The notes below the pieces were generated by a model, which was not told the origin of the DNA, did not search any database, and was given only the letters and a program-made list of their open reading frames with translations. The translations under genes and the position numbers were made by a program. From positions 1 through 46,755 of the forward strand of contig CATOPL010000023.1 of the NCBI GenBank assembly GCA_951802115.1: DNA of 46,755 nucleotides. Direction: 5' to 3'. Below are positions 1 through 7,393 of this stretch, piece after piece (the stretch's first letter is position 1; the number at the start of each line of letters is the position of its first letter). The DNA comes from an uncultured Lachnospiraceae bacterium (GTDB taxonomy: Bacteria; Bacillota; Clostridia; Lachnospirales; Lachnospiraceae).

Positions 1-183
1 CTCATTAGATTTTTTCCAAACTTCCTGATTAATAAGCATAACCGTTGCATTTGTCTGTGGATCTAAGTCAATCACTAATACTCTTTTTCCCTTTTCAAAT
101 GTCAAAAACTCTGCTAATGCAACTGTTGTAGTTGTTTTTCCTACTCCGCCTTTTAAATTAATTAAGCTTACAATTTTTCCCAT
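1..183 (-). CDS. ParA/Soj-family ATPase, N-terminal part (runs off window)
   Basis: The first 61 residues of a ParA-type partition ATPase are visible; the rest lies beyond base 1. The protein opens with a beta strand leading directly into the deviant Walker A motif KGGVGKTTTT (about residues 10-19). The Walker A' segment VLVIDLDPQTNAT follows at about 37-49. This is the standard ParA/MinD/Soj layout, in which an ATP-driven dimer binds DNA to segregate plasmids, integrative elements or chromosomes. The ATG at 181-183 is preceded by an AGGAG site at suitable spacing. The AT-rich composition and the neighbours (an RlmD tail, a GmrSD-like gene, a nuclease remnant) fit a mobile-element maintenance gene better than the chromosomal soj, but no parB is visible. 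The family call is firm; the role is inferred. Confidence 0.93.
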   Translation of the reverse strand, partial: MGKIVSLINLKGGVGKTTTTVALAEFLTFEKGKRVLVIDLDPQTNATVMLINQEVWKKSNE

Positions 184-253
184 AATATTTAACTCCTTTT
201 TGATTCTTTATCGCTATATACTTTATATCTACTATTATACCATTACCAATACC

Positions 254-652
254 TCAACTGCAAATAACCTCAAAATGCTTTAAAGCATCCTTTATCACTT
301 CCACTTTCTCTGCTGTCGGATGCTTCCTCGGCTGTTTCAATTCTTCTACCGCATTAGGAGCATCATACATCGGCAATCCTAACTCCCTTTTTACCTCTGC
401 GATATATGCGGTATGTACTTTGAAGCCATACTTCGCTTCTATGTACTCCTTAATCATTTTGTAAGTAACACGCTCTTTCGGCTTGTATGCTGCGGCTCTC
501 TTGGCAATATTATCAAGCGGCACTTTTCCCTCACCCTCGCCAAACTCGACTTTTACGTTGATTACGCTGTCAGGTTTTTTGTGGGAAAGCATTACAACCG
601 TCTCCACATGTGTCGGAGCTACTATGTAAACACAATTTTTCAGCCTCGTCAC
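254..652 (-). pseudogene. Detached C-terminal tail of an RlmD-type 23S rRNA methyltransferase
   Basis: The 132-codon frame reads like the extra C-terminal extension that many Lachnospiraceae RlmD (RumA) proteins carry after their final HVETVVML strand. THVETVVMLSHKKPD occurs at about residues 14-28, and a helical, lysine-rich tail ends in EVIKDALKHFEVI. The catalytic domain (SAM motif, Fe-S cysteines, catalytic Cys) is absent. The only in-frame start is GTG at 652 with no convincing Shine-Dalgarno, so it may not be translated. It sits 19 bases downstream of the DUF262 stop codon on the same strand. The intact rlmD at 4130-5491 ends right after the matching VVLI strand and lacks this tail. The fragment differs in sequence from that gene's end, so it probably came from another rlmD allele, perhaps carried on an integrated element. 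Assignment to the tail relies on recalled family sequence. Confidence 0.72.
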
Positions 653-671
653 TCGTATAGGAATACAATTT

Positions 672-2708
672 TCAAGCTATCGGCTTTAATTTATATGAAC
701 ATTCATTTTCCATTCCTTCATATTTATCAATAACCAGTTTGGCATAGTTCAATGCTTCATTTGCACTTAAATTCATTTCTAAATAAATACCCTCCGCTAT
801 CTTTTTCGGCACTCTCATATTATCATCCGTATCATTTATAATTCGTTTGCTCCTTCCTTTAAAATCTTTATGACGGATCAAGCTTCGGAATATCTGAGCA
901 TCGTATTCATACATCTGCATACAAATATTCTTTAAAAAACTTCTCCATGAATCCACGGGAATCGTCCCACCGCATATTTCAATTTGACAAGGTGTCCGAC
1001 CAGTTACATCAACTTCATCCATTATATCAAACTCAGATCTTGTATCGACATCATTTTCACTCACACCAATTGCATCGGGACATTGCCATATAGAACATAT
1101 TTCATCGATAAGCCATCCACTTCTTTTGACAATTTCTACCTCATTCCATGTGTCTATTTTAGAAAGCTCTTTATTGATATAGATATTGGATTCCTGATAC
1201 AATCTCTTTTTTTCTTCAAAACTGTCATTAGACATTTCTGAATTATATCCAGTAACCGTTAGATTACCTATGCAATGAACATATTTTTCATGTATCTCCA
1301 CTGCTTTCTTACCTAAATCTATTTTCCATTTTGCATTAAGTGTCTGCGGCATAATATGCTCTATCGTCAATTCATCAAAAGAAACAACTTCTTTGCCCTG
1401 CTTACGCTCAACTTGTTCTAAAATATACTTTATATGTGGGAATTTATAGCTGTCACGCAACGACAATTTATCTCTTACCAAATTGTCATTTGGGAAAACT
1501 ACCTTGCCCTTCTTCCCTGCCAATACTGCAGCAACCCTTTCACATAACTCTTTGTCTTTATATTGTTCTATATCTTTTACCATTGAAGCAAATACTTTGT
1601 TTAGTGCATTTGTAGGCATTTCACACAATAACCGCCGCATAACATATGATAGAATAACATCCAGCGTTTTACACACCATTTGCATATCAATATTATGATA
1701 CATATAGCAATCCTCAAATATATTTAGCAAAAAAGGATAAACCGTCGTCGACTTTAACCTCTGTAACTGTGACAACCTCCCATTCACTTCCTCGTCAGGA
1801 CTATTACAATATTTAAACCAACTGTAATATTCTCCATAGGTCGTCAATTCATCAAGAAACCCCTCTGCATCATAATTGTCCAGTCTTAAATAATATTCCT
1901 TAAAATTGTTATACACACTATCTTTATTAGGAATCATACCTGTTTTTAACGTCAAATAATCTCGAATATAATCTGATATCATTGCATCTGGAAGCAGATT
2001 CTCCAGCTTTATCCAATAACTATTATATAATCTTTCCTGACAGTCATAAGCTTGTCCCATTAATAAATAGTTCCTGATAAGGTCAGCCTGTGTCAAATCT
2101 AATCCAGTAGAATTTAATGATTCAAAAATCAACTGTGGATTTTCTTTTTCCTTTGTTAACTGGATATATACTATTTCTAACTTCTGTATCCCCTGATATA
2201 TTTGCTCTGGAGATAAAAACGACTCTCTAATCAAATCCATAAATAAATTATAATTCAATAATATTTGTGATTCTTCCATATCATCAATTTGGTCATTAAT
2301 TAGTTTCTGAAAATTGCATGAATCTGATTTCATCGGCTTTAATTTTATTCTTAATGCTTCTGGGCTGAATCTATTTGTCAAATAGCTTTCTTTTATCTCA
2401 ATTTTCAATTCCTCTATTAAAGTGGAATCTAAAATTGCTTTTAAAAGCAGCATAATAGAAGTCAAACGTTGTTGTCCGTCAATCACGATAAATTGCCTGA
2501 AGTTTGCTGTGGACTCTCCTTCTACATATACTAATGTTCCTAAAAAATGGCTATTTCTATTTTCATCTACTGCAATTGATTCTATATCTCTGAACAGTGT
2601 AATACATTGCATCCTTTTCCAATCATAATTTCTCTGATATACAGGTATATAAAAAGTTCTTTTACCTGCCCCAATAAACTCTAAAAAACTCAAATTATCT
2701 GCTTTCAT
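672..2708 (-). CDS. DUF262 + DUF1524 (GmrSD-like) protein
   Basis: The 678-residue protein has the two-domain plan of GmrSD-type, modification-dependent type IV restriction enzymes. The N-terminal DUF262 domain shows IPVYQRNYDW (about 21-30) and the signature IDGQQRLT (76-83), which in this ParB/Srx-like fold binds and hydrolyses nucleotide. The DUF1524 HNH-like nuclease domain follows at about residue 450 with EHIMPQ and the later CIGNLTV..N element. About 130 C-terminal residues form a further domain that I cannot name. An AGGAG site precedes the ATG at 2706-2708. It stands alone between a nuclease remnant and the RlmD tail in AT-rich DNA, so a defence role against modified phage DNA is plausible but inferred. 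No separate modification gene is present, as expected for a type IV-like system. Confidence 0.9.
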   Translation of the reverse strand: MKADNLSFLEFIGAGKRTFYIPVYQRNYDWKRMQCITLFRDIESIAVDENRNSHFLGTLVYVEGESTANFRQFIVIDGQQRLTSIMLLLKAILDSTLIEELKIEIKESYLTNRFSPEALRIKLKPMKSDSCNFQKLINDQIDDMEESQILLNYNLFMDLIRESFLSPEQIYQGIQKLEIVYIQLTKEKENPQLIFESLNSTGLDLTQADLIRNYLLMGQAYDCQERLYNSYWIKLENLLPDAMISDYIRDYLTLKTGMIPNKDSVYNNFKEYYLRLDNYDAEGFLDELTTYGEYYSWFKYCNSPDEEVNGRLSQLQRLKSTTVYPFLLNIFEDCYMYHNIDMQMVCKTLDVILSYVMRRLLCEMPTNALNKVFASMVKDIEQYKDKELCERVAAVLAGKKGKVVFPNDNLVRDKLSLRDSYKFPHIKYILEQVERKQGKEVVSFDELTIEHIMPQTLNAKWKIDLGKKAVEIHEKYVHCIGNLTVTGYNSEMSNDSFEEKKRLYQESNIYINKELSKIDTWNEVEIVKRSGWLIDEICSIWQCPDAIGVSENDVDTRSEFDIMDEVDVTGRTPCQIEICGGTIPVDSWRSFLKNICMQMYEYDAQIFRSLIRHKDFKGRSKRIINDTDDNMRVPKKIAEGIYLEMNLSANEALNYAKLVIDKYEGMENECSYKLKPIA

Positions 2709-2771
2709 ATGTAACTCTCCTCTTTTTCTAATATCACATAATTTTTATTATCAAATCATATCTTTTTCTTG

Positions 2772-2796
2772 AACCTGTCGGAATTTCCGACAAGTT
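2772..2796. repeat. Imperfect palindrome with TGTCGGAA/TTCCGACA core
   Basis: A 25-base inverted repeat centred on base 2784, with a 17-base perfect core and one mismatched pair outside it. It lies between the DUF262 start and the DUF1016 remnant stop. A similar, longer palindrome (3935-3967) with the same GGAA-centre-TTCC core lies on the other side of the remnant, and the DNA beside both is related. Confidence 0.75.
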
Positions 2797-2820
2797 GATA
2801 TTTCATCTCATTCTCACACA

Positions 2821-3781
2821 TTATAAATCATTTTTCTGTTCCTCATCTAACCATTCCTTCAATTTTTTCTGTAATAACTTTTTATCTGGCAGATACAATT
2901 TATATTCTTTTGCATAAATGTTTGCATTTTCTGGAAGTGTTAAGTTCACAAGAGCCTCATCACTCTGTTTGCAAAGTAAAATACCAATTGTCGGATTTTC
3001 ACTCTCAACCCTTTCATAACGATCAAAATAATTCACATACATCTGCATCTGACCTAAATCCTGATGTGTAAGCTCATCAATTTTAAAATCAATGAGAACA
3101 TAACATCTTAACAGTCTATTATACAGAACCAAATCCACATAAAAATTTTTATCATGAAATGTGAATCTTTTTTGACGCTGTTCAAATAGAAATCCTTTTC
3201 CTAATTCTAAAAGAAACTTTTGCATCTTCTATATTACTGCTGATTCCAGATCACTTTCATGATATGAAACCTTATCCTCCAAACCTGCAAACTCTAACAC
3301 ATATGGTGTATGCAAAATATCTTGCGGTTTTTGCGGAACAGCTCCCTCATTTGCCAGCCGCATTACATCATTCTTATCCCGGCTTAGCGCAAGCCGTTCA
3401 TATAAGCTGGAATAAAATTGTCTTTTTAAAGTATTTACATTCCAATTCGAGCGTATTGCCTCTTTCTCATAAAAATCTCTCTCATCCCTGTCTTCTATAC
3501 GCATAAGCACCTGATAATGCGTCCAGCTGAGCTTAAAAGGTATACTGTTATATGCCATTTCCAATTGTCCAATTCCCGATTGGATAATTTCAAATGCCTG
3601 TCCAATTTGCCATTTGACCCATATTGTTTCTGGCACTATCAATCAGTTTTTTTGATTTATCATATAAAGTCTGAAATTCTTTATTATCTATTAGTTCCAT
3701 TTTTTCATTCTTCACTCTGATACCTCCAAATGGTTTTTCCAATTTTACATAATCTGCAATATATGACAAATTTAAACACAC
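2821..3781 (-). pseudogene. Broken DUF1016 (YhcG-family) PDDEXK nuclease gene
   Basis: Three pieces of one gene lie in order on the minus strand. An N-terminal piece (3781-3590) ends NEKMELIDNKEFQTLYDKSK plus a few residues. A middle piece in another frame (to 3229) carries the family core FKLSWTHYQVLMRIED and ends KVSYHESDLESAVI. A C-terminal piece (3225-2821) is the PDDEXK domain, with FYVDLVLYN, YVLIDFKI and LGQMQMYVNYFDR. Middle and C-terminal pieces are in the same frame, separated only by a TAG at 3229-3231 where the family has a sense codon (GAG or CAG would each be one change away). The N-terminal junction shows a frame change and an apparent loss of several dozen residues. DUF1016 proteins are usually about 330-380 residues. 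Members are putative nucleases often near restriction or mobile genes. The frame breaks make an intact product unlikely; the C-terminal domain could still be made from ATG 3223-3225. Confidence 0.88.
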
Positions 3782-3863
3782 ACATGTACTGGAATTACCT
3801 TCTACTGACTGAAATTTCTAAAATCAACTCATAATCACTTACAATTTTGCCCATTTCTTATGT

Positions 3864-3899
3864 TTTTACGATTTTGCTAGCCTCAGCAAAATCGTAAAA
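3864..3899. repeat. Perfect 15-bp inverted repeat, 6-base loop
   Basis: TTTTACGATTTTGCT (3864-3878) is exactly complementary to 3885-3899 across a 6-base loop. It lies in the 348-base gene-free gap between the DUF1016 remnant and the rlmD stop. Neither side is followed by a clear T-run outside the stem, so a simple terminator is possible but not obvious. Two small open frames here (3866-4096 and 3987-4196, minus) look like chance frames. Confidence 0.85.
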
Positions 3900-3934
3900 T
3901 ACCATAATACCACATTCACTAGCATTTCTCTCTT

Positions 3935-3967
3935 TTTCAGTTGTTCGGAAATTCCGAACAACTGAAA
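3935..3967. repeat. Perfect 33-base palindrome
   Basis: Sixteen bases on each side of the central A at 3951 are exactly complementary, with inner core TTCGGAA-A-TTCCGAA. It shares its core and part of its right flank with the palindrome at 2772-2796. Symmetry this exact suggests a protein-binding or recombination site, or a mobile-element end. It lies 163 bases beyond the rlmD stop. Confidence 0.88.
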
Positions 3968-4129
3968 TTCCATCCCAAATAATTCATTAAACAGATTCTT
4001 TTGTATCCCCACACCCCACATCAACCACCGCTGAAACCTCAAAATACTTCTCAATCCTCTTATTCCGATTCCCGTCACCATCTTCTGTAAACACAAAATG
4101 CCTGTAAAACTGCTTAAAATAAAGGATTT

Positions 4130-5491
4130 CTAGATATGTTTCCTTTGTATCAATACCACACATTCTGTGTGCACCGTCCAAGGAAACATATCGCACCCTT
4201 TCACGTTCCTTACTTCATATCCTCTTTCACACAGATATTTAAGGTCCCGGGCCAGTGTTGCGCTGTCGCAGCTTATGTACACGATCCGTTCCGGCTGCAT
4301 TTTTACCATTGTCTCAAGCGCTGCCTGGTCACATCCTTTCCGCGGCGGATCGACGACAATAACATCCGCATAAATTCCCTGTTCCTCATACATCCGCGGA
4401 AGTACCTCTTCTGCCTTCCCAACAAAAAATTCTGCATTTTCTATTTGGTTCAATTCAGCGTTCCGCCTTGCATCCTCAATAGCATCTGGTACGATCTCTA
4501 CCCCATACACTTTTCCGGCCTCTTTCGCCAGAAAAAGAGAAATTGTCCCGATACCGCAATACAGATCCCATACAGTTTCCCGGCCTGTCAGCCCTGCATA
4601 TTCCAACGCCGTCTCATAAAGCTTTTTTGTCTGCACCGGATTAACCTGGTAAAAAGACAATGCGGAAATCCGAAACAGCACATCTCCTATCCGGTCTGTA
4701 ATATATTCCTTTCCCCAGACCGGTATCAATTCTGAACCCATGATCACATTTGTATTTTTCACATTCACATTGAACATGATGCTAGTCAGCCCTGAAACCT
4801 CCTGCAGAGATTCAGACAGTTTGTCCGCGGCCTTCATGCTACGTCCGTTCAGAACCAGACATACCATGATCTCCCTGGTCGCAAACCCTTTTCGGATCAG
4901 CACATGACGCAGAAGACCTTTCCCGGTTTCTTCTTCATATGTACTTATCCTATATTGTTTCATATGTGCAAGTATCTTTTTCAGAATTACCTGGTTCTCT
5001 TCTGTACCCAGCCGGCACTCTGTACAGGGAATGATCGTATGGCTGTGCGCCGCGTAAAACCCGGTTACCACATTGCCTTTTGCATCTGTTCCAAATGGAA
5101 ACTGCGCTTTGTTTCGATATCTCCACGGATTCTCCATCCCTATGATCTTTGGTTTCTCTATTTTCTCAAATCCGCCGATCCGGACCAGATGATTCTGTAT
5201 TTTTTTTGCTTTAAAATCCAGCTGCGCTTCATACGACATCGCCTGCAGCTGACATCCTCCGCACTGTTTTGCACAGGGACACTTCGGCGCCTGCCTGTCT
5301 CCTGATGCTTCCACAATCTCCATCAGCCTGGCATAACCATAATTTCTTTTCATTTTCGTAACTTTAGCGTCGATCAGGTCCCCCGGCACGGCATCTTTAA
5401 CAAAAAATGTCAGTCCGTCCAGTTTCCCGATCCCTTCTCCGTTCACACCTATGTCTTCAATCTTTAATCGAATTCTATCATTCTTTTTCAT
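4130..5491 (-). CDS. rlmD: 23S rRNA (uracil-1939-C5)-methyltransferase RlmD (RumA)
   Basis: Uses S-adenosylmethionine to methylate C5 of a conserved uracil in 23S rRNA. An N-terminal TRAM domain (about residues 1-62) precedes a cysteine cluster CPCAKQCGGC (71-80) for the [4Fe-4S] centre. Further on come the SAM motif DLYCGIGTISLFLA (around residue 300), VVVDPPRKGCD, and the catalytic-Cys motif SCDSATLARDL with Cys408. I chose the ATG at 5489-5491 because AGGAGGAAGAAA directly precedes it; the frame stays open 39 codons further upstream without a site. The 453-residue protein ends QRKHI just after the last beta strand and lacks the C-terminal extension seen in many relatives; such a tail lies at 254-652. 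The DNA changes to AT-rich accessory sequence just past its stop. Related uracil methyltransferases (TrmFO-unrelated RumA paralogues) are the only alternative. Confidence 0.95.
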   Translation of the reverse strand: MKKNDRIRLKIEDIGVNGEGIGKLDGLTFFVKDAVPGDLIDAKVTKMKRNYGYARLMEIVEASGDRQAPKCPCAKQCGGCQLQAMSYEAQLDFKAKKIQNHLVRIGGFEKIEKPKIIGMENPWRYRNKAQFPFGTDAKGNVVTGFYAAHSHTIIPCTECRLGTEENQVILKKILAHMKQYRISTYEEETGKGLLRHVLIRKGFATREIMVCLVLNGRSMKAADKLSESLQEVSGLTSIMFNVNVKNTNVIMGSELIPVWGKEYITDRIGDVLFRISALSFYQVNPVQTKKLYETALEYAGLTGRETVWDLYCGIGTISLFLAKEAGKVYGVEIVPDAIEDARRNAELNQIENAEFFVGKAEEVLPRMYEEQGIYADVIVVDPPRKGCDQAALETMVKMQPERIVYISCDSATLARDLKYLCERGYEVRNVKGCDMFPWTVHTECVVLIQRKHI

Positions 5492-6076
5492 TTTCTTCCT
5501 CCTGATGCATGAACTGTACGATGTTTCTGCACTTTTAAATCCAAATAGCTCCGACAAATATCCACATGGCCGCGCTGCTGATTGACAATACAAATATGAA
5601 CGTGCCATAATGTCAATTATACCGGATACATCTTCTTCCGGTTCGCCGATATGCCGCAGAAAACTTCTGCTTCCAGTGTCTGATCTTCAAAGTCAGAACA
5701 CTGCATTGCACGACTTACTGTACACATGCTGCTTCTATAAAAATTTTAAATTCAAAACAAAACCACATTCCATAACCATTTCGCTCATTATAACATATTT
5801 TTCTGCTCACAAATCAATTTTTCCTCTGTCCACTGATCCCTCTGACATATTTTATCTTTAAAAGAAACATCTCCCTTCTTCCAGTACAAACTGAATATAA
5901 AGGGCAAAAATCGAGTATAAAACCTTCTTTTTCCGGCAATAACCTCTTTATGCAGGTGCTTTTTAGAAACCGACTCCTGTTAGGCCGGCATGATCTTCGA
6001 CTGCCGGAATGTGAGGTAATGCCGGAATTATCAGGCAAATCTTTTGTCAGATACAGTATCATTTCCTAAATACTAT
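5492..6076. other. Intergenic stretch upstream of rlmD
   Basis: No credible gene on either strand. The only clear signal is a possible minus-strand promoter at 5787-5795, which would give rlmD a leader of nearly 290 bases. I see no riboswitch or T-box I can name in that leader. A small inverted GCCGGCATGATC/TGCCGGAAT-like stretch near 5980-6020 is weak. Confidence 0.5.
5787..5795 (-). promoter_or_regulatory. Extended -10 promoter candidate for rlmD
   Basis: On the minus strand the bases read TGTTATAAT, a consensus TATAAT box with an extended TG element. No good -35 lies 17 bases upstream, which the extended -10 can compensate for. It points toward rlmD. Confidence 0.5.
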
Positions 6077-6235
6077 AGCGTGTCCAAAAATTGCTTTCTA
6101 TCGGCTGTGCGTCATAATTTGCAAGAGATTTAATACAAATAAATGCAGCATAGTCGATACGCCAAGCAAAGCGGAACCCAATATATCGCCAAGCAGGGCG
6201 TATAGACAACGGACATGAATTTTCAATCACACTCT
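6077..6235. repeat. Dispersed ~160-bp repeat, copy A
   Basis: Starts AGCGTGTCC and ends CAATCACACTCT, which are imperfect terminal inverted repeats. It shares TTGCTTTCT, TGTGCGTCA and AATTTG near the left end and GGACATGAATTTTCA near the right end with copies at 8852-9012 and 28459-28617. The middle differs strongly. It lies in the gap between yhaM and rlmD and has no coding frame, so it resembles a MITE-like or intergenic palindromic element. Confidence 0.75.
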
Positions 6236-6269
6236 AATATGGATATTTCATTTCTATGCAAAATAAAAA

Positions 6270-6403
6270 GCTGCCGCAGAATGTGAAGTCTCTTCTGTGC
6301 TCAGATGCGCTGTACGAATTGTAAAGGATACAAAACTTCATGGTATCCAAATACATTTCATACAGACGCAGAACACAGAATCAGCAGCACATTATGCGAC
6401 AGC
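6270..6403 (-). terminator. Long (134-nt) hairpin ending in a T-run, downstream of yhaM
   Basis: The end arms GCTGTCGCATAATGTG and CACATTCTGCGGCAGC (minus strand) pair with one wobble and one mismatch. Inside them TTCTGTG pairs with CACAGAA and the pairing continues with bulges to an inner GGATAC/GTATCC hairpin. The structure thus folds almost end to end and is followed on the minus strand by TTTTTATTTTG. It begins 24 bases after the yhaM stop, so it probably terminates yhaM transcription, but it is far longer than a normal intrinsic terminator. Confidence 0.75.
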
Positions 6404-6427
6404 TCCTCATCAGCCGCAGAGTACGCT

Positions 6428-7375
6428 CTACGCTTTACCCGTGCGTCTTATATTTGATTCGAACAGCCGGTTATACCCAAGCCAGCCTTGATTATCCCCT
6501 CCTGCTTTTAATGCCTCCGTCATCATTTGCATATGGGCATCTGTATTATCGGCAAAATTCAGCGCTACCGCTTCCAGCAATGCCGGTTTTTTGGGAGAAC
6601 CATATTCCAGCTCTCCATGATGCGCGAGAATACAATGCTTCAGTTCGTTTCCCAGCTTTGCCGGAAACCCCGGAATCCTGCGTATTCTTTCCCCGATCAT
6701 CTCCGCGCCGATCATGATATGGCCAAGAAGCTGACCCGCGTCTGTATAGTCGTTGGCCGGGAAAGGAGACAATTCATATACTTTTCCGATATCATGGCAC
6801 ATGGCCGCCGTATACAGAAGATCTGCGTTCAACATCGAATAGGTATGAACATAATATTCACACAACCTGGTCACACTCAGCGTATGCTCCAGCAAACCTC
6901 CTACAAATCCATGATGTACACTTTTAGCGGCGCTGCTGAATTTAAAAGCTTTCACAAACTCAGAATCATCTACAAAAATACTCCTCAGAAGCTGCTGAAG
7001 ATGCGGACTGTCGATTCTTTCAACAAACCCTAGAAGCTCTTTATACATCCCGTCAATGTCTTTTTCACTCACGGGCAGATAATCCGACGGACGATATTCC
7101 CCTTCCTGTGCCCTGCGCACCCTTTTGACGTTCAGCTGAATCTGCCCCTGAAAGCTGGTCACATCCGCGACAATATCCACATAGTCCAGACTTTCAAACG
7201 CTTCAATTCCTCGGGAATTGGGGTCCCAGATCTTGGCATCCGCGGTTCCTGTCTTATCCTGAAGAATCACATTTTCGTAAGTCTTCCCGGCTTTTGTCAA
7301 AGCAGTCTGCCGGGATTTACACAGATAGATGCCGGTAACACGTTCGCCCTCCCGTAAAGCTTCAATATATTTCAT
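6428..7375 (-). CDS. yhaM: 3'-5' exoribonuclease YhaM-type (OB fold + HD domain)
   Basis: YhaM is a metal-dependent 3'-to-5' exonuclease that trims RNA and DNA in Firmicutes. The 315-residue length matches. An N-terminal OB-fold nucleic-acid-binding domain (about 14-90, with DKTGTADAKIWD) is followed by an HD domain from about residue 150. The HD domain shows HHGFVGGLLEHTLSV (His154-His164), the HD pair in MCHDIGKVYE (His194, Asp195) and later LAHHGELEYGSP. These are the metal ligands of the family. The ATG at 7373-7375 has an AAGGAG stretch upstream at somewhat long spacing. It ends at a long hairpin on the rlmD side. The htrA-like gene lies upstream on the same strand with an 18-base gap, so the two are probably cotranscribed. 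Confidence 0.93.
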   Translation of the reverse strand: MKYIEALREGERVTGIYLCKSRQTALTKAGKTYENVILQDKTGTADAKIWDPNSRGIEAFESLDYVDIVADVTSFQGQIQLNVKRVRRAQEGEYRPSDYLPVSEKDIDGMYKELLGFVERIDSPHLQQLLRSIFVDDSEFVKAFKFSSAAKSVHHGFVGGLLEHTLSVTRLCEYYVHTYSMLNADLLYTAAMCHDIGKVYELSPFPANDYTDAGQLLGHIMIGAEMIGERIRRIPGFPAKLGNELKHCILAHHGELEYGSPKKPALLEAVALNFADNTDAHMQMMTEALKAGGDNQGWLGYNRLFESNIRRTGKA

Positions 7376-7393
7376 AACACTCTCTCATTCTCC

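Noticed and set aside
3866..4196. Two small minus-strand frames between the DUF1016 relic and rlmD
   Set aside because: Their translations run through the inverted repeats and match no family; no ribosome sites. I describe the palindromes instead.
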